64,000 bases of DNA from Mycobacterium celatum (GCF_002101595.1 NZ_LQOM01000016.1:1-64000); one strand, 5' to 3'; shown: positions 1-8,881, numbered from the stretch's first letter. Numbers and translations: made by a program. The notes: generated by a model not told the origin, from the letters alone.

Positions 1-8
1 GAGTTTGC

Positions 9-53
9 GTGGCGACCCGCCGCGCCCGGCTTCGCCGCGCTCGCGATCGCCAC
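9..53 (-). repeat. 45-bp dispersed repeat, family A, copy 1
   Basis: Read on the minus strand, this segment matches the copies at 5106-5150, 25083-25127, 28458-28502 and 32890-32931. The outer ends are inverted (GTGGCGA and TCGCCAC), and the core reads roughly GCGGCGAAGCCGGGCGC. It differs from the 28458 copy at only two or three positions. It lies beyond the whiB1 terminator. Confidence 0.75.
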
Positions 54-69
54 GACGCCCCCACGCAAG

Positions 70-100
70 CTCGCGGCCCCGACACCGTCGGGGCCGCGAG
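70..100 (-). terminator. Hairpin terminator downstream of whiB1
   Basis: A perfect 14-bp stem (CTCGCGGCCCCGAC at 70-83 paired with 87-100) closes a 3-nt loop, 18 nt beyond the whiB1 stop codon. There is no strong T-run, as is common for mycobacterial terminators. Its position and perfection make termination the likeliest role. Confidence 0.7.
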
Positions 101-117
101 GGTTAAACCGGGTTCCG

Positions 118-372
118 TCAGACTCCGCTGCGGGCCTTCGTCCGGGCGTTGCGGCGCTTCAGCGCGCGACGTTCGTCTTCGCTCATTCCGCCCCACACGC
201 CGGAGTCCTGGCCCGTGTTGAGTGCCCAGGACAAGCATTCGGTGGTCACCGGGCAGCGGTTACAGACCAGTTTCGCGTCAGCGATCTGGGCGAGCGCCGG
301 CCCGCTGTTTCCCACCGGGAAGAACAGCTCCGGGTCCTCGTCGCGACAGACCGCCTTGTGGCGCCAATCCAT
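118..372 (-). CDS. whiB1: WhiB1 iron-sulfur transcription factor
   Basis: This 84-residue WhiB protein has four cysteines (C9, C37, C40, C46) that would hold a [4Fe-4S] cluster, the G-V-W-G-G turn at about 58-62, and a basic C-terminal tail (RRALKRRNARTKAR) for DNA binding. Length and sequence match mycobacterial WhiB1, an essential NO-responsive regulator that also binds the primary sigma factor. The ATG at 372 follows GAGGAG at good spacing. It is monocistronic, with a strong hairpin after the stop and a long upstream region carrying a CRP-like site. Identification is from sequence recall of the family. Confidence 0.95.
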   Translation of the reverse strand: MDWRHKAVCRDEDPELFFPVGNSGPALAQIADAKLVCNRCPVTTECLSWALNTGQDSGVWGGMSEDERRALKRRNARTKARSGV

Positions 373-518
373 ACGTTGTTACTCCTCACTAAGTGCGCAG
401 CACAGCGCACCGGTTTTTCTTCGGCTGTTAACGCGGGCACAAGAAAATTTCCGTACCGTTGCACGCGATCATTCGATCGTTTCACAGGCTCAACAAATGT
501 CAATAGCGCGCGTTCGTC

Positions 519-534
519 CGTGGGCAATCTCACT
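519..534 (-). promoter_or_regulatory. CRP-type binding site upstream of whiB1
   Basis: On the minus strand the site reads AGTGAGATTGCCCACG, matching the mycobacterial CRP (Rv3676) pattern of AGTGA, six bases, then CCAC-like. A CRP site in the whiB1 promoter is established in M. tuberculosis. This one lies about 150 bp before the start codon. The rest of 373-607 holds no gene I can support. Confidence 0.6.
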
Positions 535-607
535 TTGAGGATCTGTGACCAAAACCCTTAACCCGGTGTACTAGTATGGCGGCGCATTTGCCTCGGCGAT
601 TTTGAGG

Positions 608-1582
608 TTAACGCAGTTCAGACGGCCTTTTCGCCGGTGGCGCGACGACGGCCATCGCGTCGCGGACGGCCCGGAACGTCATCTCCTCGCGCACACCGAG
701 GTAATCGCCGTCGAATTGGCTGGCGATCGGCGGCCCGTTGCAGGTGACCCGCACACAGGCCGCGTCGTCGTCGCGGATGAGCTGCTTGGCCTCCATCTTG
801 GGCCGCTTGGCGAACATCTGCCGGACGATCCGCAAGGTCGGGATGACCTTCATGCTGGTGACCCCGAACACCCCCAGGCCGGTCTCGAAGCTGGAGTCGG
901 GGTTGGTCCAGATCGGCCGGTTGTTGGCATACGTCCACGGGCTGGAGTTGGACACGAACACGAAATGGACGCCGGACACCGGCTCGCGGCCCGGCAAGTG
1001 CAGGGTCAGTGTCGGCTCGCGGCGGGTGGTGGCCAGCGCGGCCGGCACCGCGGCGCGAATATAGCGCGCCGGCGTGACCTTGCGGCCCTTGTCGCGTTGC
1101 GCCTCGACTGCCTTCACCACCTCGGCGTCGACGCCCATCCCGGCGTTGAGCACCGCCCACCGCTCGCCGCAGTCGATCACCCCGATCCGGCGCCAGTTCT
1201 GCTGGTGGCCGTGCTGGTCGAGCAGCCCGATGAGCTGGTTGGTCGCAATGATCGGGTCCGGTGAGATCCCCAACGAGCGGGCCAGCACGTTGGCCGAGCC
1301 GCCCGGCACGATGGCCAGCGCCGGGACATGGCCCGTCGGCAACCTGCCCGGCCGCCCGAGCAAGCCGTTGACCACGTTGCTCACCGTGCCGTCGCCGCCA
1401 TGCACGACGATCAGGTCGATTCCCTCTTCGATGGCGGCCTGGGCGATTTCGCCGCCGTGACCGCGATGGGTGGTGTGCTCGACCCGCAACTGCAGACGAC
1501 TCTTGAGCGCGTGGGCCAACAGGTCGCGCCCTGCCGGGGTCGTCGACGTCGCAGTGGGATTGACGATCAGCACGGCGCGCAT
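608..1582 (-). CDS. Diacylglycerol kinase-like lipid kinase (Rv3218-like)
   Basis: This 324-residue protein has the DAGK catalytic fold: an N-terminal V-N-P-T-A segment, the nucleotide-binding G-G-D-G-T motif near residues 61-65, and P-G-G-S-A-N near 92-97. Family members phosphorylate diacylglycerol, sphingosine or related lipids at the cytoplasmic membrane using ATP. The substrate here is unknown. Its ATG (1582) lies near the divergent start of the next gene, so the two share a short promoter region. No transmembrane segment is visible. A role in phosphatidylinositol or glycerolipid metabolism is inference. Confidence 0.85.
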   Translation of the reverse strand: MRAVLIVNPTATSTTPAGRDLLAHALKSRLQLRVEHTTHRGHGGEIAQAAIEEGIDLIVVHGGDGTVSNVVNGLLGRPGRLPTGHVPALAIVPGGSANVLARSLGISPDPIIATNQLIGLLDQHGHQQNWRRIGVIDCGERWAVLNAGMGVDAEVVKAVEAQRDKGRKVTPARYIRAAVPAALATTRREPTLTLHLPGREPVSGVHFVFVSNSSPWTYANNRPIWTNPDSSFETGLGVFGVTSMKVIPTLRIVRQMFAKRPKMEAKQLIRDDDAACVRVTCNGPPIASQFDGDYLGVREEMTFRAVRDAMAVVAPPAKRPSELR

Positions 1583-1613
1583 GACGCATGAGCCTAGTGG
1601 CTACGCTGACGCT

Positions 1614-2036
1614 GTGAGCGTTCCGGCCAGCGTGCGAGGCGCGGGACTGATCGTGGCGCTGCAGGGCGCGGCGGCGTTGGTGGTGGCCGCGGTCCTGGTG
1701 CTGCGGGGCCTCGGCGGAGCCGACCAGCGAGTGGTCAACGGTTTCGGCACGGCGGTGTGGTTCGCGCTGATCGGCGGCGGCGTGCTTGCCGCCGGCGGCG
1801 CGCTGCTGGTCGGCCGGCGCTGGGGCCGCGGACCCGCGGTGTTCGCCGAATTGTTGCTGCTGCCGGTCGCGTGGTACGTCGCGGTGGGCTCGCACCGCCC
1901 GCTGGCCGGAATTCCGGTGGGCATCGTGTCGCTGGCCGCGTTGGCGTTGCTGTTCAGCCCGCCCGCCCTGCGCTGGATCTCCGGGGATCAGCGAGGTCCG
2001 GCCAGCTCGGCCAGCTCCGGGCCCGATACCCGGTAG
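1614..2036 (+). CDS. Small integral membrane protein (Rv3217c-like)
   Basis: This protein of about 140 residues has four hydrophobic helices: L-I-V-A-L-Q-G-A-A-A near the start, then W-F-A-L-I-G-G-G-V-L-A-A, a third around A-E-L-L-L-L-P-V, and a last I-V-S-L-A-A-L-A-L-L. Short polar loops separate them. I chose GTG 1614 because it directly precedes the first helix; an ATG at 1581 would add an unconserved-looking extension over the divergent start. The 3' end overlaps the convergent acetyltransferase gene by about 49 bp. The function is unknown. Confidence 0.75.
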   Translation: MSVPASVRGAGLIVALQGAAALVVAAVLVLRGLGGADQRVVNGFGTAVWFALIGGGVLAAGGALLVGRRWGRGPAVFAELLLLPVAWYVAVGSHRPLAGIPVGIVSLAALALLFSPPALRWISGDQRGPASSASSGPDTR

Positions 2037-2470
2037 GTGGTCCACTGCGACTGCGGCCGGCCACCGATGCCGTCGTACAGCGCGATCGCGTCGGTGTTCC
2101 AGTTCAGTACCGCCCACGACAGCCGGCTGTAGCCGTTGTCGAGGCATTCGCGCGCCAGCGCCGACAGCAGCGCTCGGGCCAGTCCGCGACGGCGGAACTC
2201 CGGGCGAACGTACAAGTCCTCCAAATAGATTCCCGCAACGCCGTCCCAGGTGGAGAAGTTGAGGAACCACAGAGCCGTCGCGGCCACGACAACGTCCACC
2301 TCGGCGACGTGTGCGTACAGCGTCGTCGGCTCGTTGAAAAGCGCTGTACGGATTTGTGTTTCGGTGACCGTGCACTGGTCCGCGGCTCGTTCGAAGTCAG
2401 CCAGCTCGTGGATCATCGCTGTGATGGCCGCGGTGTCGGCAGGTGCGGCGCGCCGAATGCGCGTGGTCAC
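1988..2470 (-). CDS. GNAT-family N-acetyltransferase
   Basis: This 160-residue GNAT protein (Rv3216-like) has the acetyl-CoA pyrophosphate loop R-R-R-G-L-A-R-A-L-L around residues 97-106 and the L-Y-V-R-P-E-F strand before it. It should transfer acetyl from acetyl-CoA to an amine, but the substrate cannot be told. Its ATG overlaps the entC stop (ATGA), so it is the last gene of a gpm2-entC-GNAT operon. Cotranscription with isochorismate synthase does not by itself prove a role in siderophore or menaquinone metabolism. Confidence 0.85.
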   Translation of the reverse strand: MTTRIRRAAPADTAAITAMIHELADFERAADQCTVTETQIRTALFNEPTTLYAHVAEVDVVVAATALWFLNFSTWDGVAGIYLEDLYVRPEFRRRGLARALLSALARECLDNGYSRLSWAVLNWNTDAIALYDGIGGRPQSQWTTYRVSGPELAELAGPR

Positions 2471-3564
2471 GGCTGAATTCCCAGCGCGGTCAGGATGGTG
2501 ACGAATTTTGTTGTCGTTTCGGCGAGTTCGTCTTCAGGATCGGATTCGGCGACAATGCCGCCGCCGGAGTGGGCGAGCGCGCTACGGCGGTCGGCGGACA
2601 GTTGCGCGCAGCGGATGGACACTACCCACCGTCCGTCGCCGCGGGCGTCGCACCAGCCGACCGCGCCGGCGTAAAAGCCCCGGTCGCCTTCCAGTTCGCC
2701 GATGAGCCGGGCGGCGGCATCGGCCGGCACACCGCCGACCGCCGGGGTGGGATGCAGCGCCAACGCCAAATCCATTGCGCTGGTGGACGTATCACGCAGC
2801 CGACCGCTGACCGGTGTACTGAGATGCCAGAGTGCCGCGGTACGGCTCAGCTGCGGCGTGGGCGCGATCGTCAGCTCGGTGCACAGCGGCCGTAGCGCTT
2901 CGGCCATCGCGTCGATGACCAGTTGATGCTCGTGGCGGTTCTTGCCCGAATCGGCCAGTGCGGCAGCCGCGGCGGTGTCGAGTCCGGGATCAGCGGAGCG
3001 CGGCGCCGACCCGGCGAACGGCCGGCACGTCACCCGGTCGCCGTCGCGCGCCACCAGCAGCTCCGGGCTGGCGCCGACCAGCGCCATGCCCGCATACCGG
3101 CCGCCCGCCGGCGTCAAATCGACGAGATAGCCGTAGGCGGCAGGATCTTTCGCGACCAGCCGGCGCAGGATGACGCGGGCGTCCAGCGGGCCGTCGGCGG
3201 CCAGGCGCAATGCGCGGGCCAGCACCACCTTGTGCAGGGCGCTGCCCGGTGACATCAGTTGATCGCAGGCGCGTCGCACCCGGGCGCGGTGTTCCTCGGG
3301 TGCGGGAACCTCCTCGGCGATGTGCACCCCCGGCAGCGGGCCGCCCGGCCAGTCGGGCAGCGTGGCGGCGTGCTCCGCGGTTTGCGGCGTCATCAATGCG
3401 GCGGGCTGGGTGAGGTCAAAAGGCAACGCGCCCATCACGATTGGCGCCGCACCCGAGCGCAGCGCGGCCCGCGCGGCGGGCACCTCGTGATAGGCCGTGC
3501 GTACGCCGTCGGCAACCAGAACCCCGTCCGGGCCGCACAGCACAAACGGCGGCTCGGCGGTCAT
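2467..3564 (-). CDS. entC: Isochorismate synthase EntC
   Basis: This 365-residue chorismate-binding enzyme converts chorismate to isochorismate, the branch point to salicylate, mycobactin or menaquinone. C-terminal family motifs are visible: L-H-P-T-P-A-V-G-G, then G-F-Y-A-G-A-V-G-W and V-S-I-R-C-A. The ATG at 3564 overlaps the upstream gpm2 stop by ATGA, which fixes the start; the open frame continues upstream without plausible family sequence. Mycobacterial EntC is of similar length (about 370). M. tuberculosis makes salicylate with MbtI, so entC is more often linked to menaquinone. Confidence 0.9.
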   Translation of the reverse strand: MTAEPPFVLCGPDGVLVADGVRTAYHEVPAARAALRSGAAPIVMGALPFDLTQPAALMTPQTAEHAATLPDWPGGPLPGVHIAEEVPAPEEHRARVRRACDQLMSPGSALHKVVLARALRLAADGPLDARVILRRLVAKDPAAYGYLVDLTPAGGRYAGMALVGASPELLVARDGDRVTCRPFAGSAPRSADPGLDTAAAAALADSGKNRHEHQLVIDAMAEALRPLCTELTIAPTPQLSRTAALWHLSTPVSGRLRDTSTSAMDLALALHPTPAVGGVPADAAARLIGELEGDRGFYAGAVGWCDARGDGRWVVSIRCAQLSADRRSALAHSGGGIVAESDPEDELAETTTKFVTILTALGIQP

Positions 3565-4151
3565 GGCCGCGGAAGGGCGAGCGCGCCGAGCTGCCGGATT
3601 CCATGCTCGAAACCGCACACCGCGATCGCGCCGGCGATCATGCCGAATCGGATCCCCTCGCACAGCGGCAGCTCGAGCCAGCGCGTGATCACCGCCCTGG
3701 AGAAGTGGCCGTGTCCGACGAACAGCACGTCGCGCGTCGCCATGTGCCCGAGTGCGAGCGCGACGGCCGTGTCGGCACGCGCGGTGACCTGGGCGACGCT
3801 CTCGCCGCCGGGGCAGCCGTGTGTCCAGACCAGCCACTCCGGCTCTGATCGGCGGATCTGAGCGGTCGTCAGGCCCTCGTAGGATCCGTAATCCCACTCG
3901 GCGACCAGCGGCGACTTGTCTTCGATGGTCAGTCCCGCCAGTTCGGCGGTCGACACCGCCCGCCGAAGCGGGCTGGTGATCACCATCGGGCTATCCAGTT
4001 GCAGGTCGGCGAGTGCCCGGCCGGCCGCCGCGGCCTGGCGGCGTCCGTCGGCGGTGAGCTCAAGATCGGTGCGGCTGGTGTGCCGGCCGGACTTCGACCA
4101 TTCGGTTTCGCCGTGGCGCAGCAGTACCAGTCGATGGTTCTCTACGCCCAT
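3561..4151 (-). CDS. gpm2: Histidine phosphatase (phosphoglycerate mutase-like) Gpm2
   Basis: This 196-residue histidine-phosphatase protein has the catalytic R-H-G-E motif at residues 12-15 (L-L-R-H-G-E-T-E-W) and a second conserved histidine in F-V-G-H-G-H-F. It matches M. tuberculosis Rv3214, annotated as a phosphoglycerate mutase but characterised structurally as an acid phosphatase. The M-G-V-E-N-H start at 4151 is the only start giving the expected N-terminus. It heads the operon with entC and the acetyltransferase through four-base overlaps. The physiological substrate is unknown. Confidence 0.88.
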   Translation of the reverse strand: MGVENHRLVLLRHGETEWSKSGRHTSRTDLELTADGRRQAAAAGRALADLQLDSPMVITSPLRRAVSTAELAGLTIEDKSPLVAEWDYGSYEGLTTAQIRRSEPEWLVWTHGCPGGESVAQVTARADTAVALALGHMATRDVLFVGHGHFSRAVITRWLELPLCEGIRFGMIAGAIAVCGFEHGIRQLGALALPRP

Positions 4152-4292
4152 GCCGACCGATTCTGCCTGAAACGCATCGCCATTGACGCGCGGGCAGGAT
4201 GGGGAAGATGCCAGGATGGCCGTGTGCTGCGCCGGCGACGATGCAGGGGTCCCCGCGAGCCGGGGACGAAGCGATGAGGAGGAGCGGCGTTT

Positions 4293-5093
4293 ATGGCAGG
4301 GACTCGTGTGCTGGCGGTGGCCAACCAGAAGGGCGGGGTGGCCAAGACGACGACGGTGGCCTCGCTGGGAGCCGCGATGGTGGCCAAGGGACGGCGAGTG
4401 TTGCTCGTCGATCTCGATCCCCAGGGCTGTCTGACCTTTTCGCTTGGCCACGATCCCGACAAGCTGCCGGTGTCGGTGCACGAGGTGCTGCTCGGTGAGG
4501 TCGAGCCCAACGCCGCGCTGGTCGACACGGCGGAGGGCATGACGCTGCTGCCGGCCAACATCGACCTGGCGGGCGCCGAGGCGATGCTGCTGATGCGGGC
4601 CGGCCGCGAGTACGCGCTCAAGCGCGCCCTGGACAAACTCGCCGACCAGTTCGACGTGGTCGTCATCGATTGCCCACCGTCGCTGGGGGTGCTCACGCTC
4701 AACGGGCTGACCGCCGCCGACGAGGTGATGGTTCCGCTGCAGTGCGAGACGCTGGCGCACCGCGGCGTCGGGCAGTTCCTGCGCACGGTCGCCGACGTCC
4801 AGCAGATCACCAACCCGGGCCTGCGGTTGCTGGGTGCGCTGCCGACGCTGTACGACCCGCGCACCACCCACACCCGCGACGTGCTGCTCGACGTCGCCGA
4901 CCGCTACGACCTGCCGGTGCTGGCGCCGCCGATCCCGCGGACGGTGCGCTTCGCCGAGGCCAGCGCGTCGGGGTCGTCGGTGCTAGCGGCGCGCAAGAAC
5001 AAAGGTTCAGAGGCCTACCGCGAGCTGGCCAACGCGCTGCTCAAGCACTGGAAGTCCGGTAAGCCGTTGCCGACGTTCACACCTGAGATCTAG
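4293..5093 (+). CDS. ParA/Soj-type ATPase (orphan)
   Basis: This 266-residue MinD/ParA P-loop ATPase has the deviant Walker A K-G-G-V-A-K-T-T at 13-20, a switch region V-D-L-D-P-Q-G near 38-44, and Walker B V-V-V-I-D-C-P-P near 117-124. It resembles Rv3213c. It is not the chromosome-partition parA, because there is no parB partner and no parS-like context. Such orphan ParA proteins position other cargoes, and the cargo here is unknown. A strong GAGGAG lies upstream of ATG 4293. A family A repeat follows 12 bp after the stop. Confidence 0.9.
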   Translation: MAGTRVLAVANQKGGVAKTTTVASLGAAMVAKGRRVLLVDLDPQGCLTFSLGHDPDKLPVSVHEVLLGEVEPNAALVDTAEGMTLLPANIDLAGAEAMLLMRAGREYALKRALDKLADQFDVVVIDCPPSLGVLTLNGLTAADEVMVPLQCETLAHRGVGQFLRTVADVQQITNPGLRLLGALPTLYDPRTTHTRDVLLDVADRYDLPVLAPPIPRTVRFAEASASGSSVLAARKNKGSEAYRELANALLKHWKSGKPLPTFTPEI

Positions 5094-5105
5094 CGGTCTC
5101 GCCCC

Positions 5106-5150
5106 GCGGCGATCGCAAACTCGGCGTAGCCGAGTGCGGCGGGTCGCCGC
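5106..5150 (+). repeat. 45-bp dispersed repeat, family A, copy 2
   Basis: This copy fills the space between the stops of the ParA gene and the convergent beta-propeller gene. It keeps the ends GCGGCGATCGCAA and GCGGGTCGCCGC but diverges in the middle (ACTCGGCGTAGCCGAGT), where it makes its own compensated stem. Covariation of that kind suggests the hairpin itself is maintained. Confidence 0.7.
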
Positions 5151-5153
5151 CAA

Positions 5154-6368
5154 TCAGCCCAGGGCGACCACGGTATCGCCGCGTTGCTCGAGAATCTGCG
5201 AGCCGGACACGGCGGGAATCACCGGCGCCGTACCCGGTGGCCGGTCGACCGGGATATCGCGTTCGTGTGCGCCGGTGGCCGGGTCATAGACACCGATCCC
5301 GCCGGCGACGGGGACCAGCAACCGGCCTGCCATGACCGTCGCCGGACCCACCGGGACGGCCGGCCCGTCGGGGGTGACCGTGTAGCGGAAGGTCAGCGTG
5401 GCCGCGTCGAACACCAGCACCGCGTCGCCGGTCCACCAGCTCACCAGGTTGCCCAGCCGCGACACCACGTTCGACGGCATCGGCTGCTTGGGCAGCACCG
5501 TGCTCGCCACGGTGGCGCCAGACGCGTCGACCACCTCGACCCGGGGCTGCGGAGACGGCAGGTACACGGCTGTGCTGCTGTCCGAGACGGCCAGCACCCG
5601 CGCGCCCGACCCTGCGCCGATTCCGGCTTCGGGCACATACCGCTGCTCCGGTTCGTCTTCTTCCTTGCTCGGCCGCAGCAGCGTCAGCCGCAGATCGGCC
5701 TGCTTGGGGCATGCTTCCAGCACCGACACGGCCGACGAGCTGGCCGCCGCCGACGTCAGCGCGCATCCGGTGTGCAGCCCCTGCGACGACGGCTTCACCC
5801 GGGCGTCGATCTCGCCGTAGGACAGCATCCGGACCATGTCCGAGCGCCACAGCTCCAGCCGCGTCCTACCCGCCGACAGCACGGTCGTGCCGTCGGAGGA
5901 GACGTCGACGTGCTTGTCGGCGTAGCTGGTGCGTGCGGGCCCGCGGCGACCGGTAGAGGCGTCGATGGTGCTGACCTGCCCGCACCCCCGGTCGTCGGTA
6001 TAGACAGCGACGGCGTAGCGGTAGACCCAGGACACCGCGCACAGTCGGCGGTTTCGCGAGTAGCTCCAGCGCACGTCGCCGCTGGCCGGGTCACGCCCTT
6101 GCACCGACTGGCCGTCGCCGGTGACCACCGACCCGGCGACCACCACCGGAAGGCTGGTCGCCGCGCTGGGGGCGGTCCAGAGCTGTTTGAGCGACGCGGG
6201 AACCGCACGAGCCGTGCTCGGGGTGGGTGCCGGCACCGCCGCGGGTCGGCTGTTGGTGGCCCGGGCGTCGCTGGTCCACCAGATCAGTGCCGCCACGACC
6301 GCGACCACCGTCACGATCGCGGCGGCCGCCACCATATCGGCCCTCGTGCGGCGTTCGGGTTTGACCAT
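5154..6368 (-). CDS. Membrane-anchored PQQ-like beta-propeller protein (Rv3212-like)
   Basis: This 404-residue protein has one N-terminal membrane helix (about 12-30, I-V-T-V-V-A-V-V-A-A-L-I-W-W) and then an Ala/Pro/Thr linker. The rest looks like a PQQ-type beta-propeller: repeated G-V-Y-D-P-A-T-G-A and V-Q-G-R-D-P-A-S-G-D-V-R-W-S-Y units. The bulk should lie outside the membrane. The catalytic residues of PQQ dehydrogenases are not evident, so a scaffold or sensor role is likely. It ends just after a family A repeat, converging with the ParA gene, and is followed upstream by rhlE in the same direction. Confidence 0.75.
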   Translation of the reverse strand: MVKPERRTRADMVAAAAIVTVVAVVAALIWWTSDARATNSRPAAVPAPTPSTARAVPASLKQLWTAPSAATSLPVVVAGSVVTGDGQSVQGRDPASGDVRWSYSRNRRLCAVSWVYRYAVAVYTDDRGCGQVSTIDASTGRRGPARTSYADKHVDVSSDGTTVLSAGRTRLELWRSDMVRMLSYGEIDARVKPSSQGLHTGCALTSAAASSSAVSVLEACPKQADLRLTLLRPSKEEDEPEQRYVPEAGIGAGSGARVLAVSDSSTAVYLPSPQPRVEVVDASGATVASTVLPKQPMPSNVVSRLGNLVSWWTGDAVLVFDAATLTFRYTVTPDGPAVPVGPATVMAGRLLVPVAGGIGVYDPATGAHERDIPVDRPPGTAPVIPAVSGSQILEQRGDTVVALG

Positions 6369-6391
6369 CAGGCGGCTGGCGGCGGCCCGAC

Positions 6392-7867
6392 TCAGTTGGC
6401 GCTGGCGGCGACCTCTGCCGCTTTGCGGGGCCGACGGCGCCGACGGCGGCGACCGCTGTGCGAGCCTTCGCCGGCGGGAGCGTCGGCTGGCGCGTCACCG
6501 TTGGTGGCGGCGACGGGGTGCCCGGTCACCGGCTTGCCGCCGCGGGTGCGTCGCCGCGACCGGGTGCTCTTGCGGGCCGGCTTGTCCGCCTTGGCCGCGG
6601 CTTTCTTGGCTTGCGATTTGCGGGGCGCTCCGACCGTGCCGCGGGCCTCGGTCGGGATGTCCAGCTCGGTGTAGAGGTGCGGCGAGCTGGAGTAGGTTTC
6701 CGCCGGGTCGGGGCAGCCCAGGTCGAGCGCCTTGTCGATCATCGCCCAGCGGGCCAACTCATCCCAGTCGACCAGGGTGACCGCGACGCCGGTGCGCCCG
6801 GCCCGCCCGGTGCGGCCGATGCGGTGCACGTAGGTCTTCTCGTCGTCGGGGCACTGGTAGTTGATGACGTGGGTGACGTCGTCGATGTCGATACCGCGGG
6901 CGGCCACGTCGGTGGCGACCAGCACGTCGATGCCGCCGGTGCGAAATGCCTTGAGCGCCTTTTCCCTAGCGATCTGGCCGAGGTCGCCGTGCACGGCGCC
7001 GACGGCGAATCCGCGCTCGGCCAGCTCGTCGGCCACCTTCTGGGCGGTGCGCTTGGTACGGGTGAAGATCATGGTGGCGCCGCGGCCGCGGGCCTGCAGG
7101 ATCCGGCTCACCAATTCGATCTTGTCCAGCGCGTGCGCGCGGTAGACGAACTGCTCGGTGGCGTCGTGGACCGCCGATGCCTGCGGCGCCTCCGCACGGA
7201 TGTGGGTGGGCTGGTTCATGAAGGTGCGGGCCAGCGTGATGATCGGGTCCGGCATGGTCGCCGAGAACAGCATTGCCTGCCGGTCGTCGGGAATCTGGCG
7301 CAGGATGCGCTCTATGTCGGGCAGGAAGCCGAGGTCCAGCATCTCGTCGGCCTCGTCGAGCACCAGCACCGACAATCCGCCCAACTGGAGGTGGCCCTGC
7401 TGGGCCAGGTCCAGCAGCCGGCCCGGAGTGCCCACCACCACGTCGGCACCGGCGCGCAGCGACTCGATCTGCGGCTCGTAGGGCCGGCCGCCGTAGATGG
7501 AGACGACGGAGAGGCGACGGCCTTCGTCGGCGTGCAGATATTTGGCCGCGGTGGCCAGGTCGCCGGAAACCTGCAGGCACAGTTCGCGGGTGGGGACCAC
7601 GATCAGCGCCCGCGGAATGCCGCTCAGCGGCCGGTCGGCGCCGGCGGTGGTGATGCGCTGCAGCAGCGGCACGCCGAAGCCGAAGGTCTTACCCATGCCG
7701 GTACGCGCCTGGCCGATCACGTCGTCGCCGGCGAGCGCCAGCGGCAGGGTGAGCTCTTGGATGGCAAAGGGATGCTCGATGCCTTCCTCGGCGAGTGCGC
7801 GCACTATTTCGTCGCGAACTCCAAGACTGGCAAACGTGAGATGAGGTGTGTGAAGTAAGGGTGACAT
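6392..7867 (-). CDS. rhlE: DEAD-box RNA helicase RhlE
   Basis: This ATP-dependent RNA helicase of about 491 residues has the Q motif (F-A-I-Q-E), Walker A A-R-T-G-M-G-K-T, D-E-A-D, S-A-T, and H-R-I-G-R-T-G-R in order. A long basic tail rich in Lys and Arg (from about residue 410) probably binds RNA. It matches the M. tuberculosis gene named rhlE (Rv3211) and likely acts in ribosome assembly or mRNA decay. I chose the ATG at 7867, since upstream codons look non-coding. The region 7868-8179 (312 bp) carries the rhlE promoter and a GC-rich palindromic stretch near 8110-8150; I see no gene in it. Confidence 0.9.
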   Translation of the reverse strand: MSPLLHTPHLTFASLGVRDEIVRALAEEGIEHPFAIQELTLPLALAGDDVIGQARTGMGKTFGFGVPLLQRITTAGADRPLSGIPRALIVVPTRELCLQVSGDLATAAKYLHADEGRRLSVVSIYGGRPYEPQIESLRAGADVVVGTPGRLLDLAQQGHLQLGGLSVLVLDEADEMLDLGFLPDIERILRQIPDDRQAMLFSATMPDPIITLARTFMNQPTHIRAEAPQASAVHDATEQFVYRAHALDKIELVSRILQARGRGATMIFTRTKRTAQKVADELAERGFAVGAVHGDLGQIAREKALKAFRTGGIDVLVATDVAARGIDIDDVTHVINYQCPDDEKTYVHRIGRTGRAGRTGVAVTLVDWDELARWAMIDKALDLGCPDPAETYSSSPHLYTELDIPTEARGTVGAPRKSQAKKAAAKADKPARKSTRSRRRTRGGKPVTGHPVAATNGDAPADAPAGEGSHSGRRRRRRRPRKAAEVAASAN

Positions 7868-8179
7868 GCGTGTGGGGGTGCGCCTCTCGGTGTCGGTTTC
7901 GGTCAGTTCGTTGCGGGTCACGCGCGCACGAGCTGAGTGCCGAATCCGTTGCCGATTCGCGGGGCCCTGCGCTCCGATGAGGCGGGCCGACTGCGTGCAC
8001 GCACATTTCGCCGGTAGCGGCAGTAAGGCTCTACAGTCACTACCGCTGTCCATGATAGCTGGTCGCGCCTCGCGACCCCGGATCGCCGCCAGCGCGGCTT
8101 GTGCCGGGCGCTGGGGGCACCCCCGGCCGCGGAGCGGCTAGGGGGACAAGTCGCCACCTGTACGGCCTACAGTGTTGCC

Positions 8180-8875
8180 ATGTCCTCGCTTTCGCGCGCC
8201 GACGAATTGGCCGACCCGCCCCCGCCGCGACTGCCGGCCGACCACCCCGGCGTCAACGAATTGTTCGCGCTACTGGCCTACGGCGAGGTTGCCGCTTTCT
8301 ACCGGCTCACCGACGAGGCCCGGATGGCGCCGGACCTTCGTGGCCGGATTTCGATGGCCCGCATGGCGGCCGCGGAGATGGGCCACTACGAGCTGCTGCG
8401 CGAAGCCCTGGAACGCCGCGGCGTCGACGTCGTGCCGGCGATGTCGAGATACGCCTCCGCGCTCGATGACTATCACCGGCTGACCACGCCGAGCACCTGG
8501 TTGGAGGCACTGGTCAAGACCTATGTCGGCGACGCGCTGGCCGCCGACTTCTACCTGGAGATCGCCGACGGGCTGCCCGACGAGGTGGCCGACGTGGTGC
8601 GCGCGACGCTGTCGGAGACCGGGCACTCCCAGTTCGTGGTCGCCGAGGTGCGCGCCGCGGTGAACAGCAGCGCCCGGCAGCGCAGCCGGCTCGCGCTGTG
8701 GTCGCGCCGGCTGCTGGGCGAAGCGATCACCCAGGCGCAATACGTGCTGGCCGATCACGACGAACTGGTCGACCTGGTGGTGTCGGGGACCGACGGATTG
8801 ACGCAACTGACGGGCTTCTTCGACCGGCTGCAGCGCACCCACGATGAGCGGATGCGAGAACTGGGTCTTGCCTAA
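8180..8875 (+). CDS. Ferritin-like fold protein (Rv3210c-like)
   Basis: This 231-residue, mostly helical protein has two ExxH motifs (A-E-M-G-H-Y and S-E-T-G-H-S), the spacing expected of a ferritin-like diiron four-helix bundle as in MiaE-type hydroxylases. The ATG at 8180 gives the same length as the M. tuberculosis homologue as I recall it. The partner and reaction are unknown. It converges with the MmpS-like gene, with only 6 bp between stops. A tRNA or ribosome-related hydroxylase is possible but unproven. Confidence 0.78.
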   Translation: MSSLSRADELADPPPPRLPADHPGVNELFALLAYGEVAAFYRLTDEARMAPDLRGRISMARMAAAEMGHYELLREALERRGVDVVPAMSRYASALDDYHRLTTPSTWLEALVKTYVGDALAADFYLEIADGLPDEVADVVRATLSETGHSQFVVAEVRAAVNSSARQRSRLALWSRRLLGEAITQAQYVLADHDELVDLVVSGTDGLTQLTGFFDRLQRTHDERMRELGLA

Positions 8876-8881
8876 CGGGAC

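Noticed and set aside
618..2375. Long minus-strand frame spanning three genes
   Set aside because: It crosses the DAGK-like, membrane-protein and GNAT genes in a different frame and is dominated by Arg/Gly/Ala. It is a codon-bias artefact.
4293..5093. ParA protein as the chromosome-partition parA
   Set aside because: No parB, parS or origin genes are near, and the context matches the orphan Rv3213c-type protein.
8105..8150. GC-rich stretch with GGGGGCACCCCC before the ferritin-like gene as a mobile repeat
   Set aside because: No second clear copy was found in the window, and the inverted bases are too short to separate from GC-rich background.
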